From a virus: DNA of 64,000 nucleotides. Under the pieces are notes generated by a model. That model did no database searches, was not told where the DNA came from, and saw only the letters and a program-made list of their open reading frames with translations. Position 1 is the first letter of the stretch. The number at the start of each line of letters is the position of its first letter. The position numbers and the translations under genes are program-made. The stretch lies in the IMG/VR virus record IMGVR_UViG_3300044729_003129, positions 62,001 through 126,000 of that record; one strand, given 5' to 3'. Shown in pieces: positions 48,067 to 55,187 of this stretch.

Positions 48067-48351
48067 TTAGAATAATACTGTTACTGCAGCTGCAGATATA
48101 GCGGTTCCGCTTTGGACTATACGCTGACCACCAAGAGGCCATACTCCTGGACTCAATGTAAGTACACGTGTCTGGCCATTTACTCCTTCAATTTCAATGG
48201 TTCCATTAGCAGTACCAGGCGCAATATATAAACCAGCAAATACTTTGCCAACAGTTGGTGTGTAAAAGCCATCTGTAAAAGTCAGTGCTTCATATGCAAC
48301 AGCAGATGTGTTTTGGTGTATTAAACCCTTTTCGTAGACGTTAGTACTCAT
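48067..48351 (-). CDS. Small beta-rich putative virion protein
   Basis: A 94-residue protein of small residues and beta strands (VGKVFAGLYIAPGTANGTIE, TRVLTLSPGVWPLGGQRI). It looks like a compact beta-sandwich decoration or fibre-tip protein. Expressed from its own late promoter 5 bases before the ATG. Not recognised further. Confidence 0.65.
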   Translation of the reverse strand: MSTNVYEKGLIHQNTSAVAYEALTFTDGFYTPTVGKVFAGLYIAPGTANGTIEIEGVNGQTRVLTLSPGVWPLGGQRIVQSGTAISAAAVTVLF

Positions 48352-48356
48352 AGTCT

Positions 48357-48364
48357 TATTTATA
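48357..48364 (-). promoter_or_regulatory. Late promoter TATAAATA
   Basis: Exact TATAAATA, 5 bases before ATG 48351; one of the cleanest leaderless arrangements. Confidence 0.85.
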
Positions 48365-48520
48365 TTATTCTCTTATAGAGATTCCGGTGTATAATGAAAG
48401 ACCAAGCGCAATCAATACAACATAGTGAGAAATTACTTCATTTGGATTAATGACAGCATTAAATGATATTATTTGTATAATAGCAATAAGTGCTAGTGCT
48501 AACCATATTACAGTTTTCAT
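48365..48520 (-). CDS. Small membrane protein coupled to holin
   Basis: A 51-residue, very hydrophobic frame with two membrane segments (VIWLALALIAIIQIISF and VVLIALGLSLYTGISI). Its ATG overlaps the stop of the holin gene (ATGA at 48517-48520), suggesting coupled translation. It may be a lysis accessory or antiholin-like protein; this is inference from context. Confidence 0.6.
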   Translation of the reverse strand: MKTVIWLALALIAIIQIISFNAVINPNEVISHYVVLIALGLSLYTGISIRE

Positions 48521-48837
48521 GGTTTTTTAATATATTTTTCTGGTGAGCGCTCAAAGTGTTTTGCCAGTTTAATAATTCCATTAATAATTTCTGGAGAGAC
48601 AACACCTATGATGCCATAGGTAATCGCCTTGTACAGACTAGGAATATCAGTCTGTTCCAATATAAACCATGCTATTGCTGCAGCAAGGGCGGCAGATACA
48701 ATATTTTTAAGTTGCTCGAGAATTGTATATTGTTTTTGTGCTGTCATGAGTCGGGCAAGCATCCCCGCCGCTCCAACGAGAGGGATTATCCAACCACCCT
48801 CTAGAAACTCTTTTAGCATCGATCTTTCTGGTTCCAT
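48517..48837 (-). CDS. Holin (LydA-like)
   Basis: A 106-residue membrane protein. EGGWIIPLVGAAGMLARLMT, ILEQLKNIVSAALAAAIAWF and YGIIGVVSPEIINGIIKLAK give three membrane segments with a basic tail (KHFERSPEKYIKKP). This layout matches LydA/lambda-type phage holins, which permeabilise the inner membrane for lysis. No endolysin is seen next to it in this window. Late promoter at 48893-48900. Confidence 0.75.
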   Translation of the reverse strand: MEPERSMLKEFLEGGWIIPLVGAAGMLARLMTAQKQYTILEQLKNIVSAALAAAIAWFILEQTDIPSLYKAITYGIIGVVSPEIINGIIKLAKHFERSPEKYIKKP

Positions 48838-48892
48838 TTATAACTATACTTTTAAAGTGTGAAACATCACAATATGACTATCAATCTAAATG

Positions 48893-48900
48893 TATTTATA
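48893..48900 (-). promoter_or_regulatory. Late promoter TATAAATA before the holin operon
   Basis: Exact TATAAATA; the holin ATG is 55 bases further, so this transcript has a real leader of about 50 bases. Confidence 0.75.
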
Positions 48901-48912
48901 AAAAACATTGTT

Positions 48913-49590
48913 TTAACGGGTCAAGGCATGATCAACTGCATATTTATAAAAGAGTTCTTCCTGGAGGGCTCTTACCTTATATTTTTTAACAATATCATCT
49001 AAAGAATAATGAAACGCTGAAGTTATGTCATACATACTTTTTATGTCTCCTGCATAGTAGTTATCTATGCCCTTAAATTGTCTATAATATTGAGGATATT
49101 TTAAACTCAATCCATTTCCGGCTGTTGTCATTTTCAAGAGATTTTTAGTTGGTGTATAGCACACTTGCGTAGTAAATTTATCGTAACGTGTATTAACTAC
49201 AAGATCATAATCATAGGTATGATTATGATACAGGTGAGACACCAGTTTAAACTTTCCGGCCCACATACGTTTCCATGCCAATATTGGACAAGGACTGCCA
49301 GGAATGACACCTTCTAAGTTGCCGTGTAATTTTAAATGTGAGTCATCTTCAATACACACACGTTTTATAGTTTGATTATAGAAATAATCGGATAGATGAG
49401 TTTTTTCTACTGTAAAAATACTGCTATAGTCTAGTTTTCGGTATGAGCTTTTTGCCTCTGACTCACTCCATGTATGAAGAAAAAGATCAACCGTGTGACC
49501 GTTTTGTTTTAACAGATTTATATAGTCATTTAAGCGCGTGTCTTGTAACCCGCCTCTTAGGTGTCCACGAATACAAAATGCTAGTTTCAT
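48913..49590 (-). CDS. Glycosyltransferase-like protein, paralogue 2
   Basis: A 225-residue protein. LAFCIRGHLRGGLQ, VDLFLHTWSESEAKSSYRKL, CPILAWKRMWAGKFKLVSHL and YDLVVNTRYDKF correspond segment by segment to the neighbour at 49587-50258. The pair resembles unnamed viral and bacterial glycan-synthesis proteins of the WavE-like type, with the NTRYD motif as a possible donor-binding acidic site. Third gene of the UDP-galactopyranose mutase operon (ATGA overlap). Enzymatic activity is inferred. Confidence 0.65.
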   Translation of the reverse strand: MKLAFCIRGHLRGGLQDTRLNDYINLLKQNGHTVDLFLHTWSESEAKSSYRKLDYSSIFTVEKTHLSDYFYNQTIKRVCIEDDSHLKLHGNLEGVIPGSPCPILAWKRMWAGKFKLVSHLYHNHTYDYDLVVNTRYDKFTTQVCYTPTKNLLKMTTAGNGLSLKYPQYYRQFKGIDNYYAGDIKSMYDITSAFHYSLDDIVKKYKVRALQEELFYKYAVDHALTR

Positions 49591-50258
49591 AATAGGTTGT
49601 TGTCCACTGCATAACGATATACTATTTCTTCTTGGTGTTTAATCATTGGATATGCCTTTAAAATATCATCTAAAGAAACATAAAAGTCAGAGACTAATTT
49701 ATACATCGTTTCAATTTTTCCAATATAAAAATTATCAACACCAACTACATTTTTAGTGTATGTTGGATATTTAAATGCTATATTGTCTTTTTGTAAAATT
49801 AAACTATTCAGGGTTGAAGGAGGTGTATAGCATACTGGTGTAGTAAACATATCAAAGCGAGTATTAATGACTACATCATACTTTTCCTGACATTCATAGA
49901 CATGTGATAGTATTTTATGCTGACCAACCCACATACGTTTCCATGCTAATAATGGACATGTGCTCGCACTTACATGCCCTGTTTTTTTCCCGTATATTTT
50001 TATTTTTGAGTCATCATCAATGATTATTTTTTGAACAGTATAGTCCTTAAAATAATTCTGCAACAACTCTTCACTTACCTTAAACACATATTTTCGATCG
50101 AGTACTCGATAACTAGATTTTGCCTCTGACTCCTTCCATGTATGCAAATATAGCTGAACGTCATGACCCTTAGCAGTTAACTGGTCTATATATTGAGTTA
50201 AACCTCGGGTAAACAGTCCATCCCGAACGTGCCCACGTATGCATAATGCTAGTTTCAT
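49587..50258 (-). CDS. Glycosyltransferase-like protein, paralogue 1
   Basis: A 223-residue protein, clear paralogue of the next gene (shared IRGHxRxGL, LHTWxESEAKSSYR, LAWKRMW, NTRxDxFTTxVCYTP). Start overlaps the mutase stop by 4 bases. Because the operon begins with an enzyme making UDP-galactofuranose, the two proteins may transfer or modify Galf-containing sugars. The fold is not certain; no classical DxD is seen, only NTRFD. Confidence 0.65.
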   Translation of the reverse strand: MKLALCIRGHVRDGLFTRGLTQYIDQLTAKGHDVQLYLHTWKESEAKSSYRVLDRKYVFKVSEELLQNYFKDYTVQKIIIDDDSKIKIYGKKTGHVSASTCPLLAWKRMWVGQHKILSHVYECQEKYDVVINTRFDMFTTPVCYTPPSTLNSLILQKDNIAFKYPTYTKNVVGVDNFYIGKIETMYKLVSDFYVSLDDILKAYPMIKHQEEIVYRYAVDNNLL

Positions 50259-51253
50259 AGATCCTTTAACTTTAACATGACGTGTTTAATTGCCATCCAC
50301 ATGTCTAGGTATTTATAGGTTGCAAGTCGACCAACAAAAATCACTCCCTTTTCTGCCTTTGCTAGTGATTCATAGAGTCGATATGTTTCCTGTCCTTCAC
50401 CCCAAGGAATAGGATAAAACGGAATGTCCCCCGGCCCACATTCTTTCGGGTGTTCAGTGGTGACTACTGTTGGACCGACATGATCTGGCATAAAATAACT
50501 GTGATCATAGATTCGCGTATAGTCGGTTGTGCTATTGTTTTGGTTTACAATAAATGTGTCTTGCTTTTCACACAACACATGATGTTTAAACTCAAGTGAA
50601 CGATATGGCAGACGTCCATATATCGTGCCAAAATAACTGTCAATCTTGCCGGTATAGACAATCAAATCACCTGCCTCCCGCTTGTACGCCCAATCATCTT
50701 CTCCGCAATTTAAATGCACAATAATGCCTTCTAACATCTTTGTAAACATTGCAGAGTAACCATCTTTTGGAATGCATTGATACTTTTGACCTTCAAACCA
50801 GGTTGGATCTTCGCATTCTGCAGTCTTTGGAATACGATTTGTAATAGTCTTAGGAATCTCGTCGAATGGCACTCCCCATTGCTTTTCGCTATACTCCTTA
50901 AAGATATATTCTACAATCTCTTCTTGAGACAGCTCACGACCAAGTTCAGATACTGTTTTCTTGCTGTACGGCAAACTTATGCGGCCAAGTCGGGTGTCTC
51001 CCTTTGGGCGCAGCGCAAACGGAGTCCATTCGGTATAACGACTAAGAAACTCATAGACCTCTTCATCGTCGGTATGAAAAATATGAGGGCCATACTGATG
51101 TACAAGCGTATTGCAAATATAGGCATCAGCGCAATTGCCACCGATATGAGGTCGAGTCTCAAAAATCTCTACGGCGTATCCTTTTTCTTTTAGGAGCACC
51201 GCAGCAGTAATTCCAGATAACCCGCATCCAATTATTTTAGCACTTTTTTTCAT
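50255..51253 (-). CDS. glf: UDP-galactopyranose mutase
   Basis: A 332-residue flavoenzyme. The N-terminal FAD fold is IIGCGLSGITAAVLLKEKGY, with HIGGNCADAY (GGN motif) and HQYGPHIFHTDDEEV. YSEKQWGVPFDE, PKDGYSAMFTKML, VYTGKIDSYFGTIYGRLPYR and the C-terminal VGRLATYKYLDMWMAI are diagnostic for UGM, which converts UDP-galactopyranose to UDP-galactofuranose. Slightly shorter than bacterial UGM (about 370). It heads a three-gene early operon driven from the divergent promoter at 51262-51302, so it likely acts on host or phage glycans early in infection. Confidence 0.93.
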   Translation of the reverse strand: MKKSAKIIGCGLSGITAAVLLKEKGYAVEIFETRPHIGGNCADAYICNTLVHQYGPHIFHTDDEEVYEFLSRYTEWTPFALRPKGDTRLGRISLPYSKKTVSELGRELSQEEIVEYIFKEYSEKQWGVPFDEIPKTITNRIPKTAECEDPTWFEGQKYQCIPKDGYSAMFTKMLEGIIVHLNCGEDDWAYKREAGDLIVYTGKIDSYFGTIYGRLPYRSLEFKHHVLCEKQDTFIVNQNNSTTDYTRIYDHSYFMPDHVGPTVVTTEHPKECGPGDIPFYPIPWGEGQETYRLYESLAKAEKGVIFVGRLATYKYLDMWMAIKHVMLKLKDL

Positions 51254-51261
51254 ATTTTAAC

Positions 51262-51302
51262 ATTTTATCATAGTTTACGTCACCTGTAAACATAAATATA
51301 TA
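51262..51302. promoter_or_regulatory. Divergent early promoter pair (glf operon and plus-strand gene)
   Basis: Minus: TTTACA (51290-51285), spacer 17, TAAAAT (51267-51262), 8 bases to ATG 51253. Plus: TTTACG (51274-51279), spacer 17, TATATA (51297-51302), 5 bases to ATG 51308. The two -35 boxes form an inverted repeat GTTTAC...GTAAAC, so polymerases on the two strands would compete. CATAAATA (51291-51298, plus) could be a late box for the plus-strand gene. Confidence 0.7.
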
Positions 51303-51307
51303 TCTAT

Positions 51308-51490
51308 ATGAAATTAAATGAAAAAGTCTATATTAAAAGTGAATTTAAGGATCTACTCCGCAGCATGAATGTCGGAATTGTCGACTATATTGTGGTCTAT
51401 CGAACCGAAGGTGACAAGGTGTTTTTTAAAGCAAACTCTGCAAAACTACATCTCTCAAAAGAAGAGTTTGAAGAGGTCAAGTTACAATAG
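51308..51490 (+). CDS. Only plus-strand gene: 60-residue protein
   Basis: A 60-residue protein (KVYIKSEFKDLLRSMNVGIV, VVYRTEGDKVFFKANSAKLH), acidic-basic mixed, beta-alpha by composition. Supported by its own divergent promoter 5 bases upstream and by lack of any minus-strand frame over most of it. Converges with the minus gene at 51477-51659, overlapping its end by 14 bases. Function unknown. Confidence 0.65.
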   Translation: MKLNEKVYIKSEFKDLLRSMNVGIVDYIVVYRTEGDKVFFKANSAKLHLSKEEFEEVKLQ

Positions 51491-51659
51491 AATAATATTC
51501 AGTTGCCTCCTCTTCACTATCAAACCAATACCATCCATCTACTGGATAGTCATATTGATCTTTATTTTGTGCTACTAATGAAATATCTAAGCCTTCAACC
51601 CAATTTGGGGCATACAATATTTGTTCGTCTTCTTGTTTTTTATAGAATCCTGCTGTCAT
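51477..51659 (-). CDS. Conserved small phage protein (TAGFYKKQED...DGWYWFDS)
   Basis: A 60-residue protein. MTAGFYKKQEDEQILYAPNW and YPVDGWYWFDSEEEATEYY are the signature of a small protein often encoded next to tail-fibre genes of T4-like marine phages. Function unknown. Four bases after the stop of the repeat adhesin gene. Confidence 0.75.
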   Translation of the reverse strand: MTAGFYKKQEDEQILYAPNWVEGLDISLVAQNKDQYDYPVDGWYWFDSEEEATEYYSIVT

Positions 51660-51663
51660 AAAA

Positions 51664-54171
51664 TTATCCTGTTACAAGCCACCCTTTGAGGAAGGCTGTG
51701 CCTGTTCTTAATTGTCTAAATGTTAAACTATTTGCACCCCCCGCAGCCATTTGTCGTGATACTGTGATGCTTACGTTGGGGTTAATTGATACAACCTGTG
51801 TACGATAGCGTAAGGTTCCAGAACCGTTTGTCGTTAATGCTAGTGCTGGACCACCTAGAGTTGCCGCTACTTGAAATGTTCCAGCTGTAGCATTGACTAC
51901 ATAGTAGATTCTGTTAATAATAATACCAGTCGTTGTTACTCTAGTTGCAAAAGAAACTTCATCTCCATTACTTAATCCATGACTTGCAAGGTTGACTAAA
52001 TCACCTGCATCGGTAAATGTCACAGCTCTTGCTGTTGTAAGTGGTGATCCTGTTCCTGTAATTTGCATACCCACAGCAATACCAGTGGTGTCTGCCATTG
52101 TTATTGTTGTGCTTCCAGCTGTTGTAGTTCCTGTAAGAGTTACAGGTGTCGGCGCTCCCCAATTGTTTGTTACAGTTATTGTTTGAGAAGCAGCACCTAT
52201 TGTGTCTAGATAATTGAATATAGATTCTAATTCTTCTTTTGATAATTTACAACCACTATAACTTATTGAAAATTCTGAGCCATTTAATGCTGCTCTTGTA
52301 AGGTTTAGACAGGCACTAAATATACCATTAAATTTAAAAACGTCTGTACCTGCTCCTGAAATTAATAACGGTACAGTTACAAGAGAAGTACAATTATTAA
52401 ACATACTATTCATAGTAGTAACAGCCCCTGTATTGAATAGTGGTACACTTGTAAGAGAAGTACAACCATTAAACATACCACTCATGATTTGTACAGCCCC
52501 TGTATTGAATAGTGGTACAGTTGTAAGAGTAGTACAGCCACTAAACATATTACCCATAGTAGTAACAGCCCCCGTATTGAATAGTGGTACACTTGTAAGA
52601 GAAGAGCAACCAGCAAACATACTATTCATGAATTGTACAGCGCCTGTATTGAATAGTGGTACACTTGTAAGAGATCTGCAACCATTAAACATACCACTCA
52701 TATCAGTAACAGCCCCCGTATTGAATAGTGGTACAGTTGTAAGAGCAGTACAACCAAAAAACATACCACTCATATCAATAACAGCCCCTGTATTGAATAG
52801 TGGTACACTTGTAAGAGAAGTACAACCATTAAACATACTAGTCATATCAATAACAGCCCCTGTATTGAATAGTGGTACACTTGTAAGAGAAGAGCAACTA
52901 GCAAACATATTATCCATAGTAGTAACAGCCCCTGTATTGAATAGTGGTACACTTGTAAGAGTAGTACAGCCACTAAACATACTACCCATAGTAGTAACAG
53001 CCCCCGTATTGAATAGTGGTACAGTTGTAAGAGCAGTACAACCAAAAAACATACCACTCATATCAATAACAGCCCCCGTATTGAATAGTGGTACAGTTGT
53101 AAGAGAAGAGCAATTAACAAACATATTATTCATGAATTGTACAGCCCCTGTATTGAATAGTGGTACACTTGTAAGAGATCTGCAACCATTAAACATACCA
53201 CTCATAGTAATAACAGCCCCCGTATTGAATAGTGGTACAGTTGTAAGAGAAGAGCAACTAGCAAACATACCACTCATAGTAGTAACAGCCCCCGTATTGA
53301 ATAGTGGTACACTTGTAAGAGAAGTACAATTATTAAACATACTATTCATAGTAGTAACAGCTGATGTATTAAACAGCGGTACAGTTACAAGAGAAGTACA
53401 ACCATTAAACATACCACTCATACTAGTAACATTTTCAGTATTAAATAACGGTACAGTTGTAAGAGAAGAGCAACTCTGAAACATATTACTCATATTAGTA
53501 ATATTAGTAAGATCATTAAAAGATACATTTTTTAATGAAACTAAATTTGCAAATGAACTAGATAAGTTAGTTAATAATCCTATATTGACTCCAGTGAAAC
53601 TAACTAAATTTTTACAAAAAGCCAAAGAAGCGGTTGCATTATTAAGAGTTAAACCTGTTAAACTTGGGCAAGATAAAGCTATTTCTAATATAGGAGAAGA
53701 ATCAGGAAATGTAGATCCTGCTTGTGCATACTTTTGGTTAAAGTTTACACTTGTTATATTTTGACCAGCTTGAGGAGTAATGACTACAACTGCCATTTTA
53801 TAACCATCACTTGTAACGGTGGCATTTAAATCTGGGTCGGTATATGAATATTCATGTTGAGCTTTAACTCCAGATGCAACATTTTCTGTTACACCATCAC
53901 CCCAATCAACTGTATATGCTCCAGATATTGTAAAAGCAAGAAAGTTAGATCCTTGAGGATATACAGGCATCAACAAAGCTATTTTTTGCTCTGAAGATAT
54001 TATAGTCGGCATTGTTAGCCAATCAGCTGGACGAACCCATGGAGACGGTGTGGCTGGAGTTGCTGCTGCTGTTGGTCGTTTAATTCTAAGGCGATCAAAT
54101 CTATCCTTTTTAAAAAAAGAGGGTTTGCGTGAGACTAACGGTCCAACTTTATTTCCGTAACGAATACTCAT
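51664..54171 (-). CDS. BspA-type leucine-rich-repeat adhesin
   Basis: An 835-residue fibre/adhesin. Residues about 80-110 hold a PKD-like motif (AYTVDWGDGVTENVASG). Residues about 190-610 are tandem 24-residue repeats of the form MFxGCTSLTSVPLFNTGAVTT, the BspA/DUF285 leucine-rich repeat that builds a solenoid; 15 units carry PLFNT. Residues 680-835 form another beta-rich module (TTITMADTTGIAVGMQITGT and following). Repeats differ mainly at TxM and xGCxxL positions, as expected for a binding face. Probably a receptor-binding tail-fibre protein. Confidence 0.8.
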   Translation of the reverse strand: MSIRYGNKVGPLVSRKPSFFKKDRFDRLRIKRPTAAATPATPSPWVRPADWLTMPTIISSEQKIALLMPVYPQGSNFLAFTISGAYTVDWGDGVTENVASGVKAQHEYSYTDPDLNATVTSDGYKMAVVVITPQAGQNITSVNFNQKYAQAGSTFPDSSPILEIALSCPSLTGLTLNNATASLAFCKNLVSFTGVNIGLLTNLSSSFANLVSLKNVSFNDLTNITNMSNMFQSCSSLTTVPLFNTENVTSMSGMFNGCTSLVTVPLFNTSAVTTMNSMFNNCTSLTSVPLFNTGAVTTMSGMFASCSSLTTVPLFNTGAVITMSGMFNGCRSLTSVPLFNTGAVQFMNNMFVNCSSLTTVPLFNTGAVIDMSGMFFGCTALTTVPLFNTGAVTTMGSMFSGCTTLTSVPLFNTGAVTTMDNMFASCSSLTSVPLFNTGAVIDMTSMFNGCTSLTSVPLFNTGAVIDMSGMFFGCTALTTVPLFNTGAVTDMSGMFNGCRSLTSVPLFNTGAVQFMNSMFAGCSSLTSVPLFNTGAVTTMGNMFSGCTTLTTVPLFNTGAVQIMSGMFNGCTSLTSVPLFNTGAVTTMNSMFNNCTSLVTVPLLISGAGTDVFKFNGIFSACLNLTRAALNGSEFSISYSGCKLSKEELESIFNYLDTIGAASQTITVTNNWGAPTPVTLTGTTTAGSTTITMADTTGIAVGMQITGTGSPLTTARAVTFTDAGDLVNLASHGLSNGDEVSFATRVTTTGIIINRIYYVVNATAGTFQVAATLGGPALALTTNGSGTLRYRTQVVSINPNVSITVSRQMAAGGANSLTFRQLRTGTAFLKGWLVTG
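52370..53520 (-). repeat. 72-bp tandem repeat array inside the adhesin gene
   Basis: A 72-base unit with core TATTGAATAGTGGTAC is repeated at least 15 times with few changes; neighbouring units share whole blocks (for example the pairs at 52730-52800 and 53020-53090). The antisense strand stays open through the array, producing a spurious long frame. High DNA identity implies recent expansion or gene conversion. Confidence 0.9.
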
Positions 54172-54172
54172 A

Positions 54173-54538
54173 TTAACTTATTCTATTCACATATCCAAAA
54201 ATATTAATCCCACTTGCAACACTAGCATTGCCATAAATTGAAGATCCTGCAGTTCCGTTTCCCTTTAATATCAAACCGGGACAGATTAATGTATTTCCAG
54301 CATAAGCCTCAATAACACCTTCAAATAAAATATCAGTTGAAAAATCAGTTCCTCCATACAATACATTTAATGTAACATCTGCTGCTGTAGAATTTGTAGC
54401 ATACAACCATACCTCGTCCATTATATCTGATGATGCTTGTGTTGTGTGTATTGTTGTAGTGTTAGCACCAGTGGCAGTTATAACAATAGACTTGCCATTT
54501 GTGCTTTGCGATAATAATTGCTTTGTATATGTTGCCAT
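54173..54538 (-). CDS. Conserved small virion protein (YTKQLLSQSTNGKSI)
   Basis: A 121-residue protein. YTKQLLSQSTNGKSIVITAT, TTIHTTQASSDIMDEVWLYA and the C-terminal INIFGYVNRI match a frequent unnamed structural protein of cyanophage-like genomes, beta-rich and located among fibre genes. Variant late box AATAAATA 5 bases before the start. Probably a decoration or fibre-associated protein. Confidence 0.75.
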   Translation of the reverse strand: MATYTKQLLSQSTNGKSIVITATGANTTTIHTTQASSDIMDEVWLYATNSTAADVTLNVLYGGTDFSTDILFEGVIEAYAGNTLICPGLILKGNGTAGSSIYGNASVASGINIFGYVNRIS

Positions 54539-54543
54539 AATTT

Positions 54544-54551
54544 TATTTATT
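54544..54551 (-). promoter_or_regulatory. Late promoter variant AATAAATA
   Basis: Minus strand AATAAATA, 5 bases before ATG 54538. Confidence 0.6.
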
Positions 54552-54553
54552 TT

Positions 54554-54826
54554 TTATAAAAAGATTGAAAGACCTATAATTGTGCTTGAGTCATCGAGAG
54601 ATACTGCATTTGGATTTAGTGTAAGTACTCCAGCCGAATTTATAGATGCATCTCCAGATAATGTGCGTGCAACAAATTCGTTTGTGTCATATATCAATAG
54701 CGAACCATTGGTTACGCCTTGCAAGTCAATGTCTGTAAGTTCTGAAAGTGTACGTCCGCCTTCAGATAAAGTAGAAACACCAATTCTAGATGATGCTGAT
54801 ATTGTAGCAATTATGTTTTCGCTCAT
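54554..54826 (-). CDS. Small fibre-like protein
   Basis: A 90-residue protein (RIGVSTLSEGGRTLSELTDI, GVTNGSLLIYDTNEFVARTL, SGDASINSAGVLTLNPNAVS). These TL/SGDASIN-type stretches are common in phage fibre proteins and suggest a short trimeric fibre segment. One base separates its start from the preceding stop. Confidence 0.65.
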   Translation of the reverse strand: MSENIIATISASSRIGVSTLSEGGRTLSELTDIDLQGVTNGSLLIYDTNEFVARTLSGDASINSAGVLTLNPNAVSLDDSSTIIGLSIFL

Positions 54827-54827
54827 A

Positions 54828-55166
54828 TTAACTTGGTCGTGTTGAGGCTGGTGATATTTCTACCTGTCCTTCAGCTATACGTATGACATGTCCGCCCGAA
54901 TTGTATATTTCAACATCATATACATATCGACCAGGTTTCATGCCGCGTGTTTGAGTTGCCGTTAATGATACACCAACTTTACCTTCTAATGGAAGGTTTA
55001 TAGATGTTGCAAAAGATATTGCGGTGTTTGAAGAATAGCTCTTACGTATCTGTCCACGAGAAAGATAGCCTGTAAGGTTAAACGGTAAGCCATTAGAGTC
55101 TTTTACGTCTATAACAGACGCGTAGGTGCTGCCCTGATCGATATAAATGTTACTATACGTCGCCAT
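54828..55166 (-). CDS. Conserved small virion protein (Ig-like, IDQGSTY)
   Basis: A 112-residue protein. YSNIYIDQGSTYASVIDVKD, RGQIRKSYSSNTAISFAT and MKPGRYVYDVEIYNSGGHVI are the conserved parts of a small beta-sandwich protein found in many T4-like and other marine phages near fibres. Late promoter 6 bases before the start. Likely structural. Confidence 0.75.
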   Translation of the reverse strand: MATYSNIYIDQGSTYASVIDVKDSNGLPFNLTGYLSRGQIRKSYSSNTAISFATSINLPLEGKVGVSLTATQTRGMKPGRYVYDVEIYNSGGHVIRIAEGQVEISPASTRPS

Positions 55167-55172
55167 ATAGTC

Positions 55173-55180
55173 TATTTATA
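55173..55180 (-). promoter_or_regulatory. Late promoter TATAAATA
   Basis: Exact TATAAATA, 6 bases before ATG 55166. Confidence 0.8.
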
Positions 55181-55187
55181 AAACAAA

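Noticed and set aside
52433-53479. Long plus-strand open frame of 348 codons
   Set aside because: It is the antisense of the 72-bp repeat array; its sequence simply repeats with the array and has no independent start signal or family.
52370-53520. CRISPR-like array
   Set aside because: Units are 72 bases with no spacers and are translated as protein repeats.
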